A DNA stretch of 64,000 nt from Ophiodon elongatus (GCA_016806645.1 JACSYO010002111.1:1175001-1239000), one strand, 5' to 3'. Numbered from the stretch's first letter, positions 23,041 through 36,165 are shown. Made by a program: numbers and translations. The notes: generated by a model not told the origin, from the sequence alone.

Positions 23041-26000
23041 TTCATTGTGCTCATATACGCCTCTGAGCTGCAGAGCAAACACATGTAAGCTGTTGAAATA
23101 ATACATCATCAATAAGGAAGATAAAAATGACATGCACTTATTTTCCATTATTTTTGGGTAAATAAATACCTGCACCGATCCAAGAGAGCAGAAACACTCC
23201 GGATTGAGACGCTGTGAGCATGTACGCACAAGGCAGAGCAGCTAACTTCATTGATCATTTAAATCTTGTTTTTCTCATGCTTCTTTCTTTTTTCAAAAAT
23301 GACATGCAGGGGATCTATTTTTCACCGCACACCTGTCACTGCACCCTGACTTCTTCCCAAAAGAAATGAGTCCGAGCAGACAACCTTTTTAAAGAGCTTC
23401 AGTTGCCAGCAACTCTCTGCAGACGCTAATCGTCTTACTGGAACTGTGTGTGGCTATTAGCGCTGATCTCTGTGAATTAGCCTGTTTTTGCAATGAGGCT
23501 CATTTGCATAGAAAAGTGGACATTTTCTGCCAAATGTCTGCATAACACCAGATTTAAATATGTGCAAAAAGCACAGGGGCACGGAGAGCGTATTTGCTTT
23601 GCAGCACAGGTAGGTGTGCATTTCACTTTTTGTGGTGCTTTGCACAACTTTAGCGACCGCTAAATCCATGATATGTTTTTGTGTTTTTGACCCCTGTTGT
23701 AGGTGCTGCTGTAACCCTGCTGATAGTGATTACTTAGAGGTTGTGCAGCTACTGTTGGCTGTGGCTAGTTTTGTTCATAGCTAAATGAAAACACTAATGC
23801 CGCTTCCTCGCATTAATTCTATTAAATGGTTCTGGCTGATAAGGTCTAGTGTTTTCCAATGATTGGGTGGATGATCCATCTGTGTGCAAAGTGCACGACT
23901 GGATACGGCCTGTCTCGTGTCACCGTTGACTTTTTAAGGATGACTTTCCCTAGCCTTTACCAAAGGCTTTGTGTTGCCTTAAAAACATAAAAATGGTAAT
24001 AATGGTTATTGACCCTGTCTCCTAAACATTGTGTTCTATAGGCACGCTTATAATAAGAATTTACTGCATCTCATTCAATCAAAAAAGCTCAGCTAACTAA
24101 GACCATAGTATTAAAAACTTCCAATACATGTTGGAAGAAGTCAAAAGTAAAACCATATATGGACTCATGTAGCGTGACAACTGCTTATACATTATTGAAA
24201 ATTAAAGGAAAAAATCTGTTTCCAAGAGGTTAAAAATGATCAGATTGTGTATACTGGAGCTTCATATACATTTAAGGGATATATACAACACAGCCCCTGC
24301 TTACAGGTTAATATTAGAGCTTTGTCCTGACCGAGTCCCAGTGTGAATTTAAACTACAAGTGCTGAAAAGAAATATGTGCATTTTCAGCAAATTCCATCC
24401 CTGCATTAAACCAGATGCAATGGTTTGTCCTAAAACATTAAGAGGGCCTTAATGTTGGTTGGTCTTTTGCACAGATGCCCTAATACACACAGGTGTAGGC
24501 ACTTATCCACAGTAATTACTGAGAGATCATTAATCATCAATTACAGGCTGGAAGTTGCCACACCACACATCAAATGCTGAAATCTTGGAGGAACTGAATA
24601 TTAATACCAGATTTAAACATGCTCTGTAATGATTTTGGTTGATTTTCTGGCCTGAGCTAATTATCATTAACTCACTAGTAATATCCCTGGTGATTTTCTA
24701 GGCCGTCCAACCTTAATTTGAAAAAGTAATTTGAGACCCCAGAGTCAGAATCTATGAAATAACAGAAATACTATGAAAATACCTGAAACTGTTGTAGAAA
24801 AAACTCAAACATCCTTGCACCTGAAGTAAGGCACTGTAGCATGAAAAAACAAATTTGTCTCTTTTCCCCCCGGCGATGCATTTCACCACGACACGGTTCC
24901 TGGACAAGTCAGCGGCTCCTCACAGCCAGACTGACTGGTGGAAATGCATAAATATTATATCAATTAGACATTTAGTGTTAACCTGCTCCCAGCAATTTGT
25001 GATAAGGTGTGGGAGTGGTGAGGTGAATCCAGCTAATAAATCACTGGAGCCGCTGGAGCCACCCTTTGGAACGACAGATAAAAAAAAAAAAAAAAGCTAC
25101 CTGGCAAATGTATTTCTCTTGGGAGCAGCCCAATCTAATTATGGAGGGAGATGAGGGGTGGAGGTGGCAAGGAAGGTGGAACCATGTGTGAGTGAGTGTA
25201 AGTCAGCACCCGCAATCCGGTGCCACAGTTTGTGAATCATAGGCTCAACATCTAATTATGCCTCTCGTCCTCAGACATTTCATGACGGTGTAACAGAGCT
25301 TCTGAAGAGACTAGCAAGATAAATGGCCAAAGACATGCCCGTGGCCTTGACAGGCTCCAACTCCCCAAACCTTTCAATCTCAACGTGCTGGATGAAATTC
25401 AACACACTGGTGATTTAGCTATGCTAAGAGGTGACACTTTGTTCTTATGGTTGGAATAAAGGAAATTAAGATCAGCTTTAATAAGGTCATTGAGATCAAA
25501 ACAGCACATCCTCAGCACATTTCAGGTTCATCTGCCTGTTACATTGTAGAGAACCTTGAGTGCAAAGTTCACATTTTGGTCACAGCATGTCCAAAATGCA
25601 AAGGCTTCATCCTCTGGGGAGCATGAATATCTAAGGGTGGATTACCAACTGCGTATTATTTGAATTGTCTTGCTCTGAAGCGCCATGTCCAACAGTCACT
25701 GGGAGAAATACAGTTGTAACTGAATTGTAATGAACTTGACAAATTGTCCGATGAGACCGTCACTTGCCTCAGATGCCTGAGGCGTATTTTCAGATCCACA
25801 AATTGGTTCTACGATTGACGAGATATTCAATTCGGCCCGTCAATACCAACACAACCCAGGTCAGAAGTCAAACACAGTGAGGCTGCCTTGAAAAGCCAAG
25901 TTATCATGGCTGAAACAATCCTGCCTCAAAGGCAGGCAGCTCCACAGAATGACAAAGAGTGGCTATTGTGAATTCAGGTAATGGATAAAAACTGTCATTC

Positions 26001-26153
26001 AGAAAAGGAGCTGAGATCAAAGCCATCATGTGAGCAGCAGGAGCTTGGTGTTTCCAGTTTGATGATAGAACTGTTTAGTCAGTGAATCAGGTAAACACCT
26101 CACATCTCACACTCAATGCCAGAGCAGTGACGGGACTGATTAGAGGCAAATAT

Positions 26154-26155
<2 letters not shown>
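23041..26155. other. Intronic stretch, no gene recognised
   Basis: AT-rich. A 15-base A run lies near 25081-25095. 24480-25060 is dense in TAAT-core motifs with few repeats and might be a conserved non-coding block. About 25605-25635 (TCATCCTCTGGGGAGCATGAA) resembles a scrap of a dispersed fish repeat also hinted at near 55780. Confidence 0.45.

Positions 26156-26156
<1 letters not shown>

Positions 26157-26192
<36 letters not shown>
26157..26192. repeat. (CA)n microsatellite
   Basis: About 17 AC units. Confidence 0.95.
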
Positions 26193-26195
<3 letters not shown>

Positions 26196-28720
26196 AAAAT
26201 GAAGGGGGAACTGATGCAGGCCTAAATTCAGCTGTCTCCACAACAACAGCACTGTGAAAACACAACAGCGGAGACAGAAGATTGTTAAAAAGTCGGCAAT
26301 TAAGCTTACTTTGATGTTTCACAACACAAATCCAGCTTTAGCGACCAGAATGTATGCAAATCTATGACAAATACGTATAATTTAAGTTAATATAAGTTTG
26401 TTTAGTCCTTCTGGTGTAGAAATGTTCATTTATTTATAAACTGTCAATTCTTAGTCCTTGAAGGTGACTTAGCTATTTTTGAGCCATAGTTTCCCTTCAG
26501 TGATAATGTGTAGACAGTTATATGTATAACTTTGTGAGAGAATAAACCATGAAACATCCAATTAGTGGTTCCTGGAGCTCTGTGCTGCCTGCGACAGCTA
26601 GCTAACTAACAAGTGAAGTAGATTTCTTGGATTTCTAGTTGCAAAATTGTAACGTCTTTACATCTCTTAAAGCCATTAAGTTCCAAAATCGTACTATTCT
26701 CCATTTGTATACCAAAATCAAATTTCCCTTTCTGCATTTTTAAACATAGATTTTAGTAGTTAGTAGCGTCACACCTTTGAACCGAGTGTCGGCGGATGTG
26801 TTGGTCTCTGGTGACGTCATTCTCTGCTCAGGTAGACATTACTCCACTGTATCTTTACATAGCAAAGAGTTGTTGGCTGCTATATTAAAGCTTTGAATGT
26901 TGTCTCAAAAACAATTTTAGATATCAACTGTCAACTAATCTTCCACTTGAGACACAGTGCAACTTCTTCATGGATGAAGGAAGATCATTTGTATGTTATG
27001 AGCCTAATATATGTACCATACTAAGTACAAGCAGCTTTATTATTTAGGTCACTGACAAGGCTAATTAATCCACTTCTCAAGAAATGATTCCTGGTTGAAT
27101 TTCTATGACTTTTTATATGTTGCACTGTGTTAGACTATATGCAAATTGATACAGCAATGTGCTCCAAAATCAGATCAGATCATCTAGCACACAGGAGGAA
27201 CCTGGGGTGTAAATACACCGATGATATCAGAGGCTGATCTTGTGTTGTGTTCACACCTCCTTGACTCCACAGACAGCCCCGTGATGACATAATATTCCAC
27301 ATAACGTGTTCACATGCCTGAGGGGAAAGGAGGCAGAATCCCTTAATCACATTGAAAGCCCTCAGAGGAAAAACAAGGGCTGCAGCTTGTCAGCAACAAG
27401 CAGAGCTGTGGTCTGAGAAAGCATGTATCATTTAGATCCAGATAACTCATATAGAAAAGCCTTTTTTTAAATAGTCCAAAAAAGTTCTGAAAATGATATC
27501 TGTGTGGTTCATAAGTGGGTGAGTTATAGCACATTAAAGTTGAGGAAGACTTGAAATGAGTTTGTCCTCCAGCACTCGGTCCTGCTGGAGACAGACAAGG
27601 TCAAGCTACCTCTACAGTCCCAGACTGACTTTCATCTCTCTCCATGTTACATCTCAGGGACTCCAGAGAAGCTCTTTAATGTCGCCTCTCTGCCACTGAC
27701 AACCATTGTTGGCACCAGCGACTAAATTCAATTATTCAAAATTATTGCCAATAAATCATATGGCTCTGTTTTTAACTGATGCACCTAAGGTAAACTTGTC
27801 TTTCCATCCTACACGTTGGCACAGAGTAAAAAATATTTATTCATATTATATTTTTTGTGAAGCACTTTGCAGCAAAAACAGCTTGCTTTTTAAAGTGCTT
27901 GATTAAACAAACTTGAAACAACTAATGATAGTAGCCAAATACAAAAACACTCAATGACAAATGACCTGTCAAGGAAATAGTAGTTTGACAAAATATATAT
28001 AAATCTTGTCTTAAGGAACATTCACTAGCTAAATGGCTTCACTGAATGAAAATAAAACTGTAAAGTGTTTAGAGAAAAGCTAAGAACTGGACAATTTAAA
28101 ATTTCTGAATTCTGAAATTCTACTTGTACTCAGGAAGAACATTTAAATCTGAATGTACATATATTTTATGTAATACATCCATACTCTCCAAAGGACAAAC
28201 CCTTTTAATTCCAAAGACCCAATGGTCTTTCGTCGAGCAAAAAAGAAAAATGGGCCTATTTCACCAAACTTCCAAGAAACACCACAAAGTACTTTGTTTA
28301 TTCAGGTAGAAATGTACAGTCCATTTTTTAGTTGTGGTTGTTTTCGCGTGGGAGAAATGACATCACAGGCTCCTTTATTCTCAGGTCACTATGACAAAAA
28401 CAACAATTACTGAACTAAAGACTCCAACCATTTCCATGAAGTTCAATATGGCCACAGACTGTGAAGGAGGAGGCCAAGTATTTTATGACGGGCTCACCTT
28501 GGCTTCATTTGAATAACATGATTGGGCCCACCTCGATTTTCTATCTTCATTTGGCTCCTTGCATTTTTCCACCCCCGGCCATATACATATATAAACGGCT
28601 CCTGCCCAAACACCTCTCAGCGGCCATATCTCAATCTCTCTGACTGCGGTGAAGTGTGGAGAAAGGAGAATGACATCTCATTCCTGATTGGGTCAGACTG
28701 ACAGGAGGCCCATATTTCAC
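26193..28720. other. Intronic stretch, nothing recognised
   Basis: Unique-looking AT-rich sequence. A CRE-type TGACGTCA octamer at 26812-26819 is the only site I would point to. ORFs are all under 70 codons. Confidence 0.5.
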
Positions 28721-28725
28721 TATAG

Positions 28726-28800
28726 GTAACCCCCCCCCACCCCCCCCCCCCCCCCCACCACACACACACACATTGTCATTCACACCACACGTGCACCCCC
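28726..28800. repeat. Poly(C) tract with short CA array
   Basis: Runs of C up to about 18 bases broken by A, followed by CACACA. On the transcript strand this is a near-continuous G run. Confidence 0.92.
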
Positions 28801-29754
28801 CACACACCCCAGAGAATCGCTGTTAAAGGAGAGATAAAAACGAGGAGATGATGAATTTACTGGAGGAGTGCTTTGTCCCCTATTCTGTTCCCATCACTGT
28901 TGGCTGAACACGGGACAGCATGATATATGTCCAACCCTCCTCAACCCTCCACCCCTGATCCCACAATCCTGCCAGCGCTTAATGGTGCATTCCAATAAAC
29001 CTACATTCAATCTACACATTACTGGTACAGCTCCCACTTATTGACCCGCTGGGTTATTACTTTCTAATGGAGTCGGTGCCAATCTGAAAGTTAAATTTGA
29101 GATGGAATCAATAGGCGCAGGATGAATGGCTCGGGAGTAAATTATATCCTCAACCTCATCCACTCATCCCTGTGACACTGAAAGAAAAGACAAGGAACAA
29201 AAGAATAGATTTGAGATATAAACACGATTCCAGTGAAAGGCATTAGCTGCGTGCTGTTTTTATTTTCCCCAAAGGACTCAGGGATTATTAGGGCTTATCT
29301 CTGCATTATGACAGCGTACACTGAGGCTAAATTCTTCTTCAGTCCAAACGTGTAATCAAACTCACTTTTGTCGGATTGCTGCCGAAGCCAATGTAAACAG
29401 CCATTAGCATCAGTCAGGAGAGAGTAAGGTCAATAGTGGCCCATACAAAGGCAGTGGCAGCTCCAGAGCGTTCACTATATTTATTGCTCCCTTTGTTTTG
29501 TAACTATGTCACTTGTGACATTAAGGCTAATTCAGAAACCGAGAACATGGACAAATACCACAGCAAAAGAAAGCTTTAAAAGTACATACAGAATAAGCTG
29601 TATAAAATGTAGAACATACTGACTCGTTGTATTAACCTTTTCTTTGTGGTTGGGATCATTTCCACCTATTATCAACATGTGATCTGGATCTGGATCTGGA
29701 TCTGGGTTCTGACATCTGAAAATGACCCTTTGCATTTACACCTGGAATGAATAA
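28801..29754. other. Intronic stretch, possible conserved block at 29260-29530
   Basis: No repeat or gene recognised. 29260-29530 has balanced composition and no repeat signature. Confidence 0.4.
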
Positions 29755-29910
29755 ATAGATGCATTTTCACATGGCGCTTATCCAAAGCTCTTTACAATTT
29801 GCCTGTCATTCTTCCATTCACACACACACACACACACTCTCAACCAGCGGCCATCCGGAGCAGTGTCTGGCCCAAGGACACTTTGACATGTGGACAGGAG
29901 GAGCAGTGAT
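29755..29910 (-). mobile_element. SINE fragment, same family as 10-297
   Basis: It shares the segments CCAAAGCTCTTTACA, CATTCACACAC and CCCAAGGACACTTTGACATG with the body of the tRNA-headed SINE, in the same orientation. The tRNA head is missing, so this is a partial copy. A short CA run (29821-29838) lies inside it. Confidence 0.6.
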
Positions 29911-30279
29911 AAGCCTTCTTGTTATCTCAGCCTCGCTTGCATTAGCGGTGCGGTCTCGATGTCTCGACGGTGAATCTGCTGTACGGGCTCGACTTAGAGA
30001 GGGAGGTCTGTAGTGTTTGGACTGGCAGCGCCAAATAGCAGGAAGTGACATGGTCACGTGACCGTTCAACATGTTGGGCTTCACATTAAAACAGGTAGGA
30101 GTGTAGTGAAGTACACAAAAGTAAGACTTAACAGAAAAATGATAGAAAGGTTGTCACATACTATTATTAAAAAAAGCCTAATCAATAACCATTTGAACTA
30201 CTGTTGAAAAAAGGTGAGAGGGTTGAGAGAAAAAAAGGGAAGAGAGATGGACAGAGGAGGAGGAGGAAATGGACAGAGA

Positions 30280-30281
30280 GC

Positions 30282-30321
<40 letters not shown>

Positions 30322-30339
30322 AAGGGAGAGAGAGAGAGG
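30280..30339. repeat. (GA)n microsatellite
   Basis: An interrupted GA/GAAA/GGGA array, CU-rich in the transcript. Confidence 0.95.
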
Positions 30340-30477
30340 TTGTGGGGAAACTGCCAAGTATATAAAACCCATCTTCCATTTGAGTCTGCTAAATGCAAAT
30401 AAACAAAGACTGGTTACAGCATGATTGATGAATGCATTGGGCTGCTGTCTCACACTTGTGTGCCTTTGCTTGAAAGT

Positions 30478-30478
<1 letters not shown>

Positions 30479-30519
<41 letters not shown>
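30479..30519. repeat. (CA)n microsatellite
   Basis: About 20 CA units. Confidence 0.95.
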
Positions 30520-30521
<2 letters not shown>

Positions 30522-31063
30522 CAAGATGCTGGAGCTTCAATTACCACCAAGCAGGCGATGTAACATACATACATATAAACACACTCACATATTCTTGAGT
30601 CTTGCTTTGTAAAACAGCAATGAGTCAGGGATAAGTTGAACTTCAAGGGCACAGAGAGCCTTTCGCTTCAGAGCAAATGGAGGAGGTAAACAACAAATCA
30701 ACAAACACGCAGCCAGAGGGGAAGTTAAAGCAAATCCCTCTCCTCCCGACCTCTGACCCCCATCCTTAAGTTGATCTGGGGTCAGATACAACCAAAGGCG
30801 TTTTTCTCATGGTGGTCTGCTGGCTGGCTCAGGCGACACGCCAGAGACCAAACAAGCAAAGAGAAGAAGAGGAGCAATGTGAAAGGCTGGATGCGTAGTC
30901 TGTCCTCGACCAAAGGAATTCTGAGTCAACTAACACTCATAATAATGTTGATTTATCGATGAATTGATTTCATCGACATGGTTTTCTCCACAAAGAATCG
31001 TGTGTTTCCCAGAGATGTGCTCGTACGTTTCTTGGAAAAAAGTAATTCCGCCTGAAAAAGATT

Positions 31064-31343
31064 GTACTTGTTTAGCGTTTTTCTAGTCTTCTGACCACTC
31101 AAAGCTCTTTAACACTACATGACATCATTCACCCACTGATGAAAGGGGCTAAGGTGTCACCTGCATATCAGGACAAACTAACATTCATACAACATCCTCA
31201 CACCGTAGGCACAGCTACAGGGGAAATTTGGGGTTAAGTGTCTTGCCTAAGGACTCATTGACATGTACTAGCAGAGGTGGGGATCGAACTGCTGATCCTC
31301 TGATTGTAGGACGACCCTGCTCACCACTGAACCACAGTCTCCC
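31064..31343 (-). mobile_element. tRNA-headed SINE, copy 2
   Basis: It is homologous along its length to copy 1 at 10-297 (shared CTAGTCTTCTGACCACTCAA, TAAGGTGTCACCTGC and CACCGTAGGCACAGCTAC). The A box lies at 31324-31334 on the minus strand (TGGTTCAGTGG). The B box at 31280-31290 reads GGGATCGAACT on the plus strand, one base from ideal and better preserved than in copy 1. AAAAGA occurs at both ends but is too short to prove a target-site duplication. The 5' (head) end lies about 12 bases from the 10-bp minisatellite that follows. Confidence 0.75.
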
Positions 31344-31354
31344 ACAAAAGAGAA

Positions 31355-31873
31355 CCTAGTCGATCCTAGTCAATCCTACTCGACCCTAGTCAATCCCAGT
31401 CAACCCTAGCCTATCCTAGTTGATCCCAGTCTACCCTAGTCGATCCCCAGTAGACACTAGTCTATCCTATAGTCGATCCCAGTCGATTCTAGTCGATCCT
31501 AGTAGACCCTAGTCAACCCTAGTCGATCCTATAGTCGATCCCAGTCTACCCTAGTCGATCCCCAGTAGACACTAGTCGATCCCAGTCAATCCTAGTCGAT
31601 CCTAGTTGATCCTATAGTTGATCCCAGTCAACCCTGTAGTCGATCCTAGTCGATCCTAGTAGACCCTAGTCGATCCTATAGTTGATCCTAGTCGACCCTA
31701 ATCGACAATAGTCAATCCTAGTCGACCTTAATCGATCCTATAGTCGATCCCAGTCGATCCTATAGTCGATCCCAGTCAAACCTATAGTCGATCCTAGTCG
31801 ATCCTAGTCGATCCTATAGTCGATCCTAGTCAACCCTAATCGACCCTTGTCAACTCTAGTCGACCATAGTCGC
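31355..31873. repeat. 10-bp minisatellite, consensus CCTAGTCGAT
   Basis: About 50 head-to-tail units of 10 bp, with frequent 12-bp variants (CCTATAGTCGAT). I count 28 TCG cores, 10 TCA(A) and 4 TTG(A) variants, that is, CpG and its two deamination products. A longer block beginning GATCCCAGTCTACCC is repeated at 31422 and 31537, giving a higher-order period near 115 bp. No spacers of unique sequence, so not a CRISPR array. No ORF crosses it. Confidence 0.95.
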
Positions 31874-32163
31874 ACTGCATTCCATCTACTGGTAGAAAAA
31901 AAAATTTGGCACCAAAAGCAGTAGTAGTAGTTGTTGCCTTTGTTATTATTTTTGTCATTATGATTGGCTTTTCTATTATTCTACTTCTTCCATCGAGTTG
32001 TGGTATGAGATCAAAGATCAAGGAGATAGCAGAGGGCCCCGTGAAGAGATGTATGATAAAAGTAGGACGGCCAACAAGGAAATACAGGTCACTACTGCCA
32101 CAAAACTGTCCAATTAGAGCTGAACTTCTCGGGTCAGTGGCATAGGGGAAAGGGTTTTTGTAC

Positions 32164-32166
32164 GTG

Positions 32167-32210
<44 letters not shown>

Positions 32211-32226
32211 TGTGTGCGTGTGTGTA
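32164..32226. repeat. (GTGC)n / (GT)n microsatellite
   Basis: About 12 GTGC tetramers flanked by GT. A second array of the same type is at 60504-60570. Confidence 0.96.
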
Positions 32227-32339
32227 GCTGTAAAAGAACACAAGACATCCAGCACCGTGCTACATGTAATGACTGTTTCCCATTAAAGCTGAGTGCCATT
32301 TGACGAGGGCTGAAACCATTCCTCCAGAAACCGTTAGTG

Positions 32340-32500
32340 ACTCCATTACTAAAAATCATCACTTGTTTAATTTATATGATATCATTTTTGTTTTATTTAC
32401 ATTATCATGTGTTCAAGCTCTATTTAATCAATAGAGGCGAAGGTGAATTATAACATTATCATGACGTGTTCAAATGTAATCTTGTAAAAGGAAGTTTTTG
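32340..32500 (-). mobile_element. hAT-type element fragment
   Basis: Its reverse complement contains ACACGTCATGATAA(T/C)GTTATAATT and TATTTAAATAGAGCTTGA-like blocks shared with the complete element at 58257-58848 (ACACATCATGACAACGTTACAA; AATAGAGCTTGAGC). No terminal repeats are preserved. Confidence 0.5.
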
Positions 32501-33364
32501 GTGGGAAACTTGAATAAATATAGTTGTTTGAAGAAGATGTTTTCACATTAATATAAAATAGATATTACAGATGAATTATGGCCTGTTTAACTTCCCAACA
32601 CTAGCTCTAAGCAGCTTATAATACATTATTAAAACTACTAATGACAAGACTTTGGGGCAGTTACAATTTTCTTTTGGGCGTTTTGGCCTAGATAATATTA
32701 TTGTGTGCAATTTAAGCAGTAGAAATGTTGATTTTTCTAAAAAGGAAACCAATAAATTGTTCCATCCATAATCAAGCAAAACATTTTTTGGATCCAATTA
32801 GTTGATTAAGCAATGGAATTTACGGTACAATACTCGATTACTAAAAGAATCAATAGCCCTCCATTTTTTGATAGCAGTATCAATGTTATACGTGATATTC
32901 AGTATCCATAAACCTGACCATAACGTTAATACAATGGGAGTAACATATTAAGCTTTATGATTCCAGAGCAATAGTGCTAAATTAATTTACATTTAAGTAC
33001 AACAATGAAAAATTAAAAAAATCATGCAAATCAGAAAAAGGTTTCGTTCAGGATGTACGCAAGATGTAAAGGGGAATCCAAATAAAAGTCTTAGCTGTGA
33101 CACATACACAGACTAATTACTAAACTGTGAAAACACACAATAAATCAAGAAAAAATTCAAATTGAATTCGGTCTAAAAGCAACTTAGTGGTCAGAGCAAG
33201 AATTGAGTGACTTACTCTTAATGGAAGTCACTTTAGATTAAAGCATCAGCTAAATAAATGCAATGTAATGTAACTTTCAGTTCACTGATATGGACGCAGA
33301 ACTCAGAGAGTAGTGAGGATCCAGACGCAGCACTACTTCTTATTTCTATGCCTCTTTCTTCATC

Positions 33365-33386
33365 ACGCACGCACACACGCACACGC

Positions 33387-33421
<35 letters not shown>
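33365..33421. repeat. (CACG)/(CA)n microsatellite
   Basis: Mixed ACGC and AC units grading into a pure CA array. Confidence 0.95.
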
Positions 33422-33424
<3 letters not shown>

Positions 33425-34147
33425 AGGCTCCATTCATTAGGCCTGTCTACCTGTGGTTCACAGCGGTGTGTGATGCCAGACGTTCTCTGTGGGTTAAGAT
33501 CTATTTGTAGCCTGGTGGAGGTGGAGGTGGTCTCCACAGGCTAATTACTCCATTTAGTGTTAAGGTGTGCTGCAGTTCAGGTGGAGCCAAGGAGGAGTAA
33601 TTATGTCGACAAAAACAAAGGCCGCACCGGCTACAGTTAGACCAAGTTAAAAAACAATAACAGCTCTTAAAAGTTTCCCCTGTCGACGTTCAATGGAGAC
33701 TCCTCTGGGAGATTACTAAGCAAATACAGAGAAAAAAAGCCTTGGACAAAAAAATCAAACCAACCAGCTTATTTAATTAAAACAGAATTACAGATGCAGG
33801 TAAACTATGACTTGAAATAGGTTACCATGATGTTTTTTTACTAAGCCTCTGATGGTAAAAATCTCTTCTCCATAGAGATTTCCATCTCAAGAAAATAGTT
33901 TTTCCACAGATTTCTATGAATCATACAGAAATCATAACTCCTTGTGTGTAAAATAGTTGATATTTTAACAAACCAGATAAAATAAACCAGAGCACAAACA
34001 GCAGCAGTTATAGTTTACAAACTGGGCTCCTTCTGCCCCACTTTAATACACTCTATCCATCATAGACCATGGTAATCAACGGGTGTGCTGGGGTTAATCG
34101 AACATACTAAATTAAAAGATGCTCACCCATCCTACCCTCCCAAAGCA

Positions 34148-34164
34148 CACACACACGCACACGC

Positions 34165-34206
<42 letters not shown>
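34148..34206. repeat. (CA)n microsatellite with CACG start
   Basis: The same internal organisation as the array 780 bp upstream (CACACG units then pure CA). Confidence 0.95.
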
Positions 34207-34208
<2 letters not shown>

Positions 34209-34699
34209 CCCCTCTGAGTCGTAAACAAAGCACAGTAATGGTGGCGGAGGCGTCCCCACGTCCTCTCGGGTCATTTTGAGTTCTTTCCAGGAGTTATCCT
34301 CACTGGTAGAGGGTAATTGGGGGACTGCGAGGAGGGTCTTCCTGCTTCTGTCTAAAAGAGCTTCAGCTACTGTTCATCTTCAGGAATTGTTCCTCAGCTT
34401 CAGATTCACTTATTCTCAAAAGCCCGTGTGGCTTTACAAGCTCAGAAACATTCAAGAAGGACACGCGAGTCGGAGCCAAACACGAACAACAATTTACTTT
34501 TCAATGTGACCGCCGACTCAATCAAAGCCGAAGCTCGATGAGGTAGGAGTCCTCGCAAAGACTCAACAAGCTTTGTAATCAGACTTTCATTTGTCTTTCA
34601 TGTCAGCTCAGAAAGTAATAATCGCAGCCCATTTCTGTCTAGTCAGTGATAGATATACATAAATGCATGAATATATTTTTTGATCTAAAGCAAAGACTT

Positions 34700-35010
34700 C
34701 TATTTACTGCCACATATTATGCAAATGAAAAAAGCAAATGGTCATTAAAAACAGCAGAGCGGGCCCGTGCTCACTGCGCTGCCACATTGTGCCGATGGCG
34801 CTTTCATGTCTAATCAAAGAGGAAAAAGCCAAGTTGCTATCAGTGATATCAAAGGCCTCTTCTGAAACACAATATAATCTTATATCTATCCCAATTATGG
34901 GACTCTTTTTATTCCATAATAAAAACAACTGGGAGCTTGCTTCAAAGAAAAAGAGAAATTGTACAGGCTGGTTAGTTAGAGTGTGCATGACGCAGAGAAA
35001 CATCAGCACA
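34700..35010. other. Possible conserved non-coding block
   Basis: Repeat-free sequence with several ATCAAAG/TCAAAG (TCF/LEF-type) and ATAAA motifs, open in both directions for about 105 codons without protein-like signature. Conservation cannot be judged from one genome. Confidence 0.3.
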
Positions 35011-35479
35011 CCAATACGCACGAATCACATGTGTGTGCACTGAGGTCAGAGAACAAGCACGGCACTATTCCTCCACTTCAGAACCTCGCTCTGTGGCTCT
35101 TTGGGGTGAAGATGAGAGGGACTGAGGTTCCGCAATGCCACACGGACACGTGACTCCTATTCTTTATTTAAATAAATAAACAAAAAAAAAGATAAATCCA
35201 TCTGGGATATTTGTGATAATTCAGTTTGGTCCCAAATCTAGAGAAATTCTGAGAAGGGCTCGGTGTCATTCAATTATAGTTCTGTTATAATACCCGAGTT
35301 CCAGTAGTGAGACAATAATTATACTTTTTTCAATACCTTACTTTGAAGAATAAACTGAGAAAAGGTAACGATGTCACATTTCTCAACGCATGCTCAAGAA
35401 TAAAGCATAGCAGTGGGACCAGGTACAAAACGTGGGATGGAACTAGAACGTGGGAACAATAAACCAAAGAGACACACAG

Positions 35480-36165
35480 CTATCAATAGTGGGTTTGGGT
35501 TCGGATCACGGATCGGATCACGAGTCGCAGATCGGATCAGCACAAAAGAAAGAAAATGTCAACCTCTCTGAAGTCAGTGTAAACCATCAAAAATTCAAAA
35601 CATCATCTAATTTGAACTATTCGAATGATTAGGAAAGAAAAGATTGTATTTTTACTGATAGATACAATCTTGTCATCAGTAGTTTAAATGATGTATTATG
35701 AGCTGCAGAGAGCTATTGTTAGGAAGTTAAAAAGGTCATCATTCACACATTTCCTTCAAACTGTATTTATGTTTACAAGGTTATATTTGAACACATCATG
35801 ATAACCTTATGATTTACCTTCACCCAACACTCATTTTCACCTGAACGCACCACTCTATGGAACCTCCGTACATTAGCTGTAAGCGGTGCTGCTACCATTC
35901 CTAGCTCCCCTCTTGTTGATTTCAACATGGATTTGTTGTTTACAATGTAACAATATCAGAGATCGGCGAACAGAAAGCATGAATACTGATGTCCTGATGG
36001 AATATTTTTTTACTGAAAATTGGCGGATAACAATCGGCAGTCAAACTTTATTTCACACTATGATGGTTAAACTGTGTAATTAATCCGTGGGTCACATGCG
36101 TGCCAAACTGCGAGGAGGACTCCATACGGATCACAGATTGACAATGGTCCGTTACACCACTAGCT
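35480..36165 (+). mobile_element. Decayed hAT-type element
   Basis: The interior (about 35765-36060) matches the complete element at 58257-58848 in order: GAACACATCATGATAAC, CACTCATTTT, CAACCTCCGT-like, TAGCTCCCCTCTTG(T/C)TGATT, GGATTTGT and TTTCACACTA. The ends (TAGTGGGTTTGGGTTCGGATCA; GTCCGTTACACCACTAG) are only loosely inverted, so the borders are approximate. Confidence 0.5.

Noticed and set aside
25079..25095. A run as the tail of another retrocopy
   Set aside because: No polyadenylation signal upstream and no flanking duplication found.
26812..26819. Palindromic CRE (TGACGTCA)
   Set aside because: A single octamer in 64 kb without context is not evidence of a functional site.
31355..31873. 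Possible CRISPR-like array
   Set aside because: Units are 10-12 bp, directly adjacent, with no unique spacers, in a vertebrate intron. It is a minisatellite.
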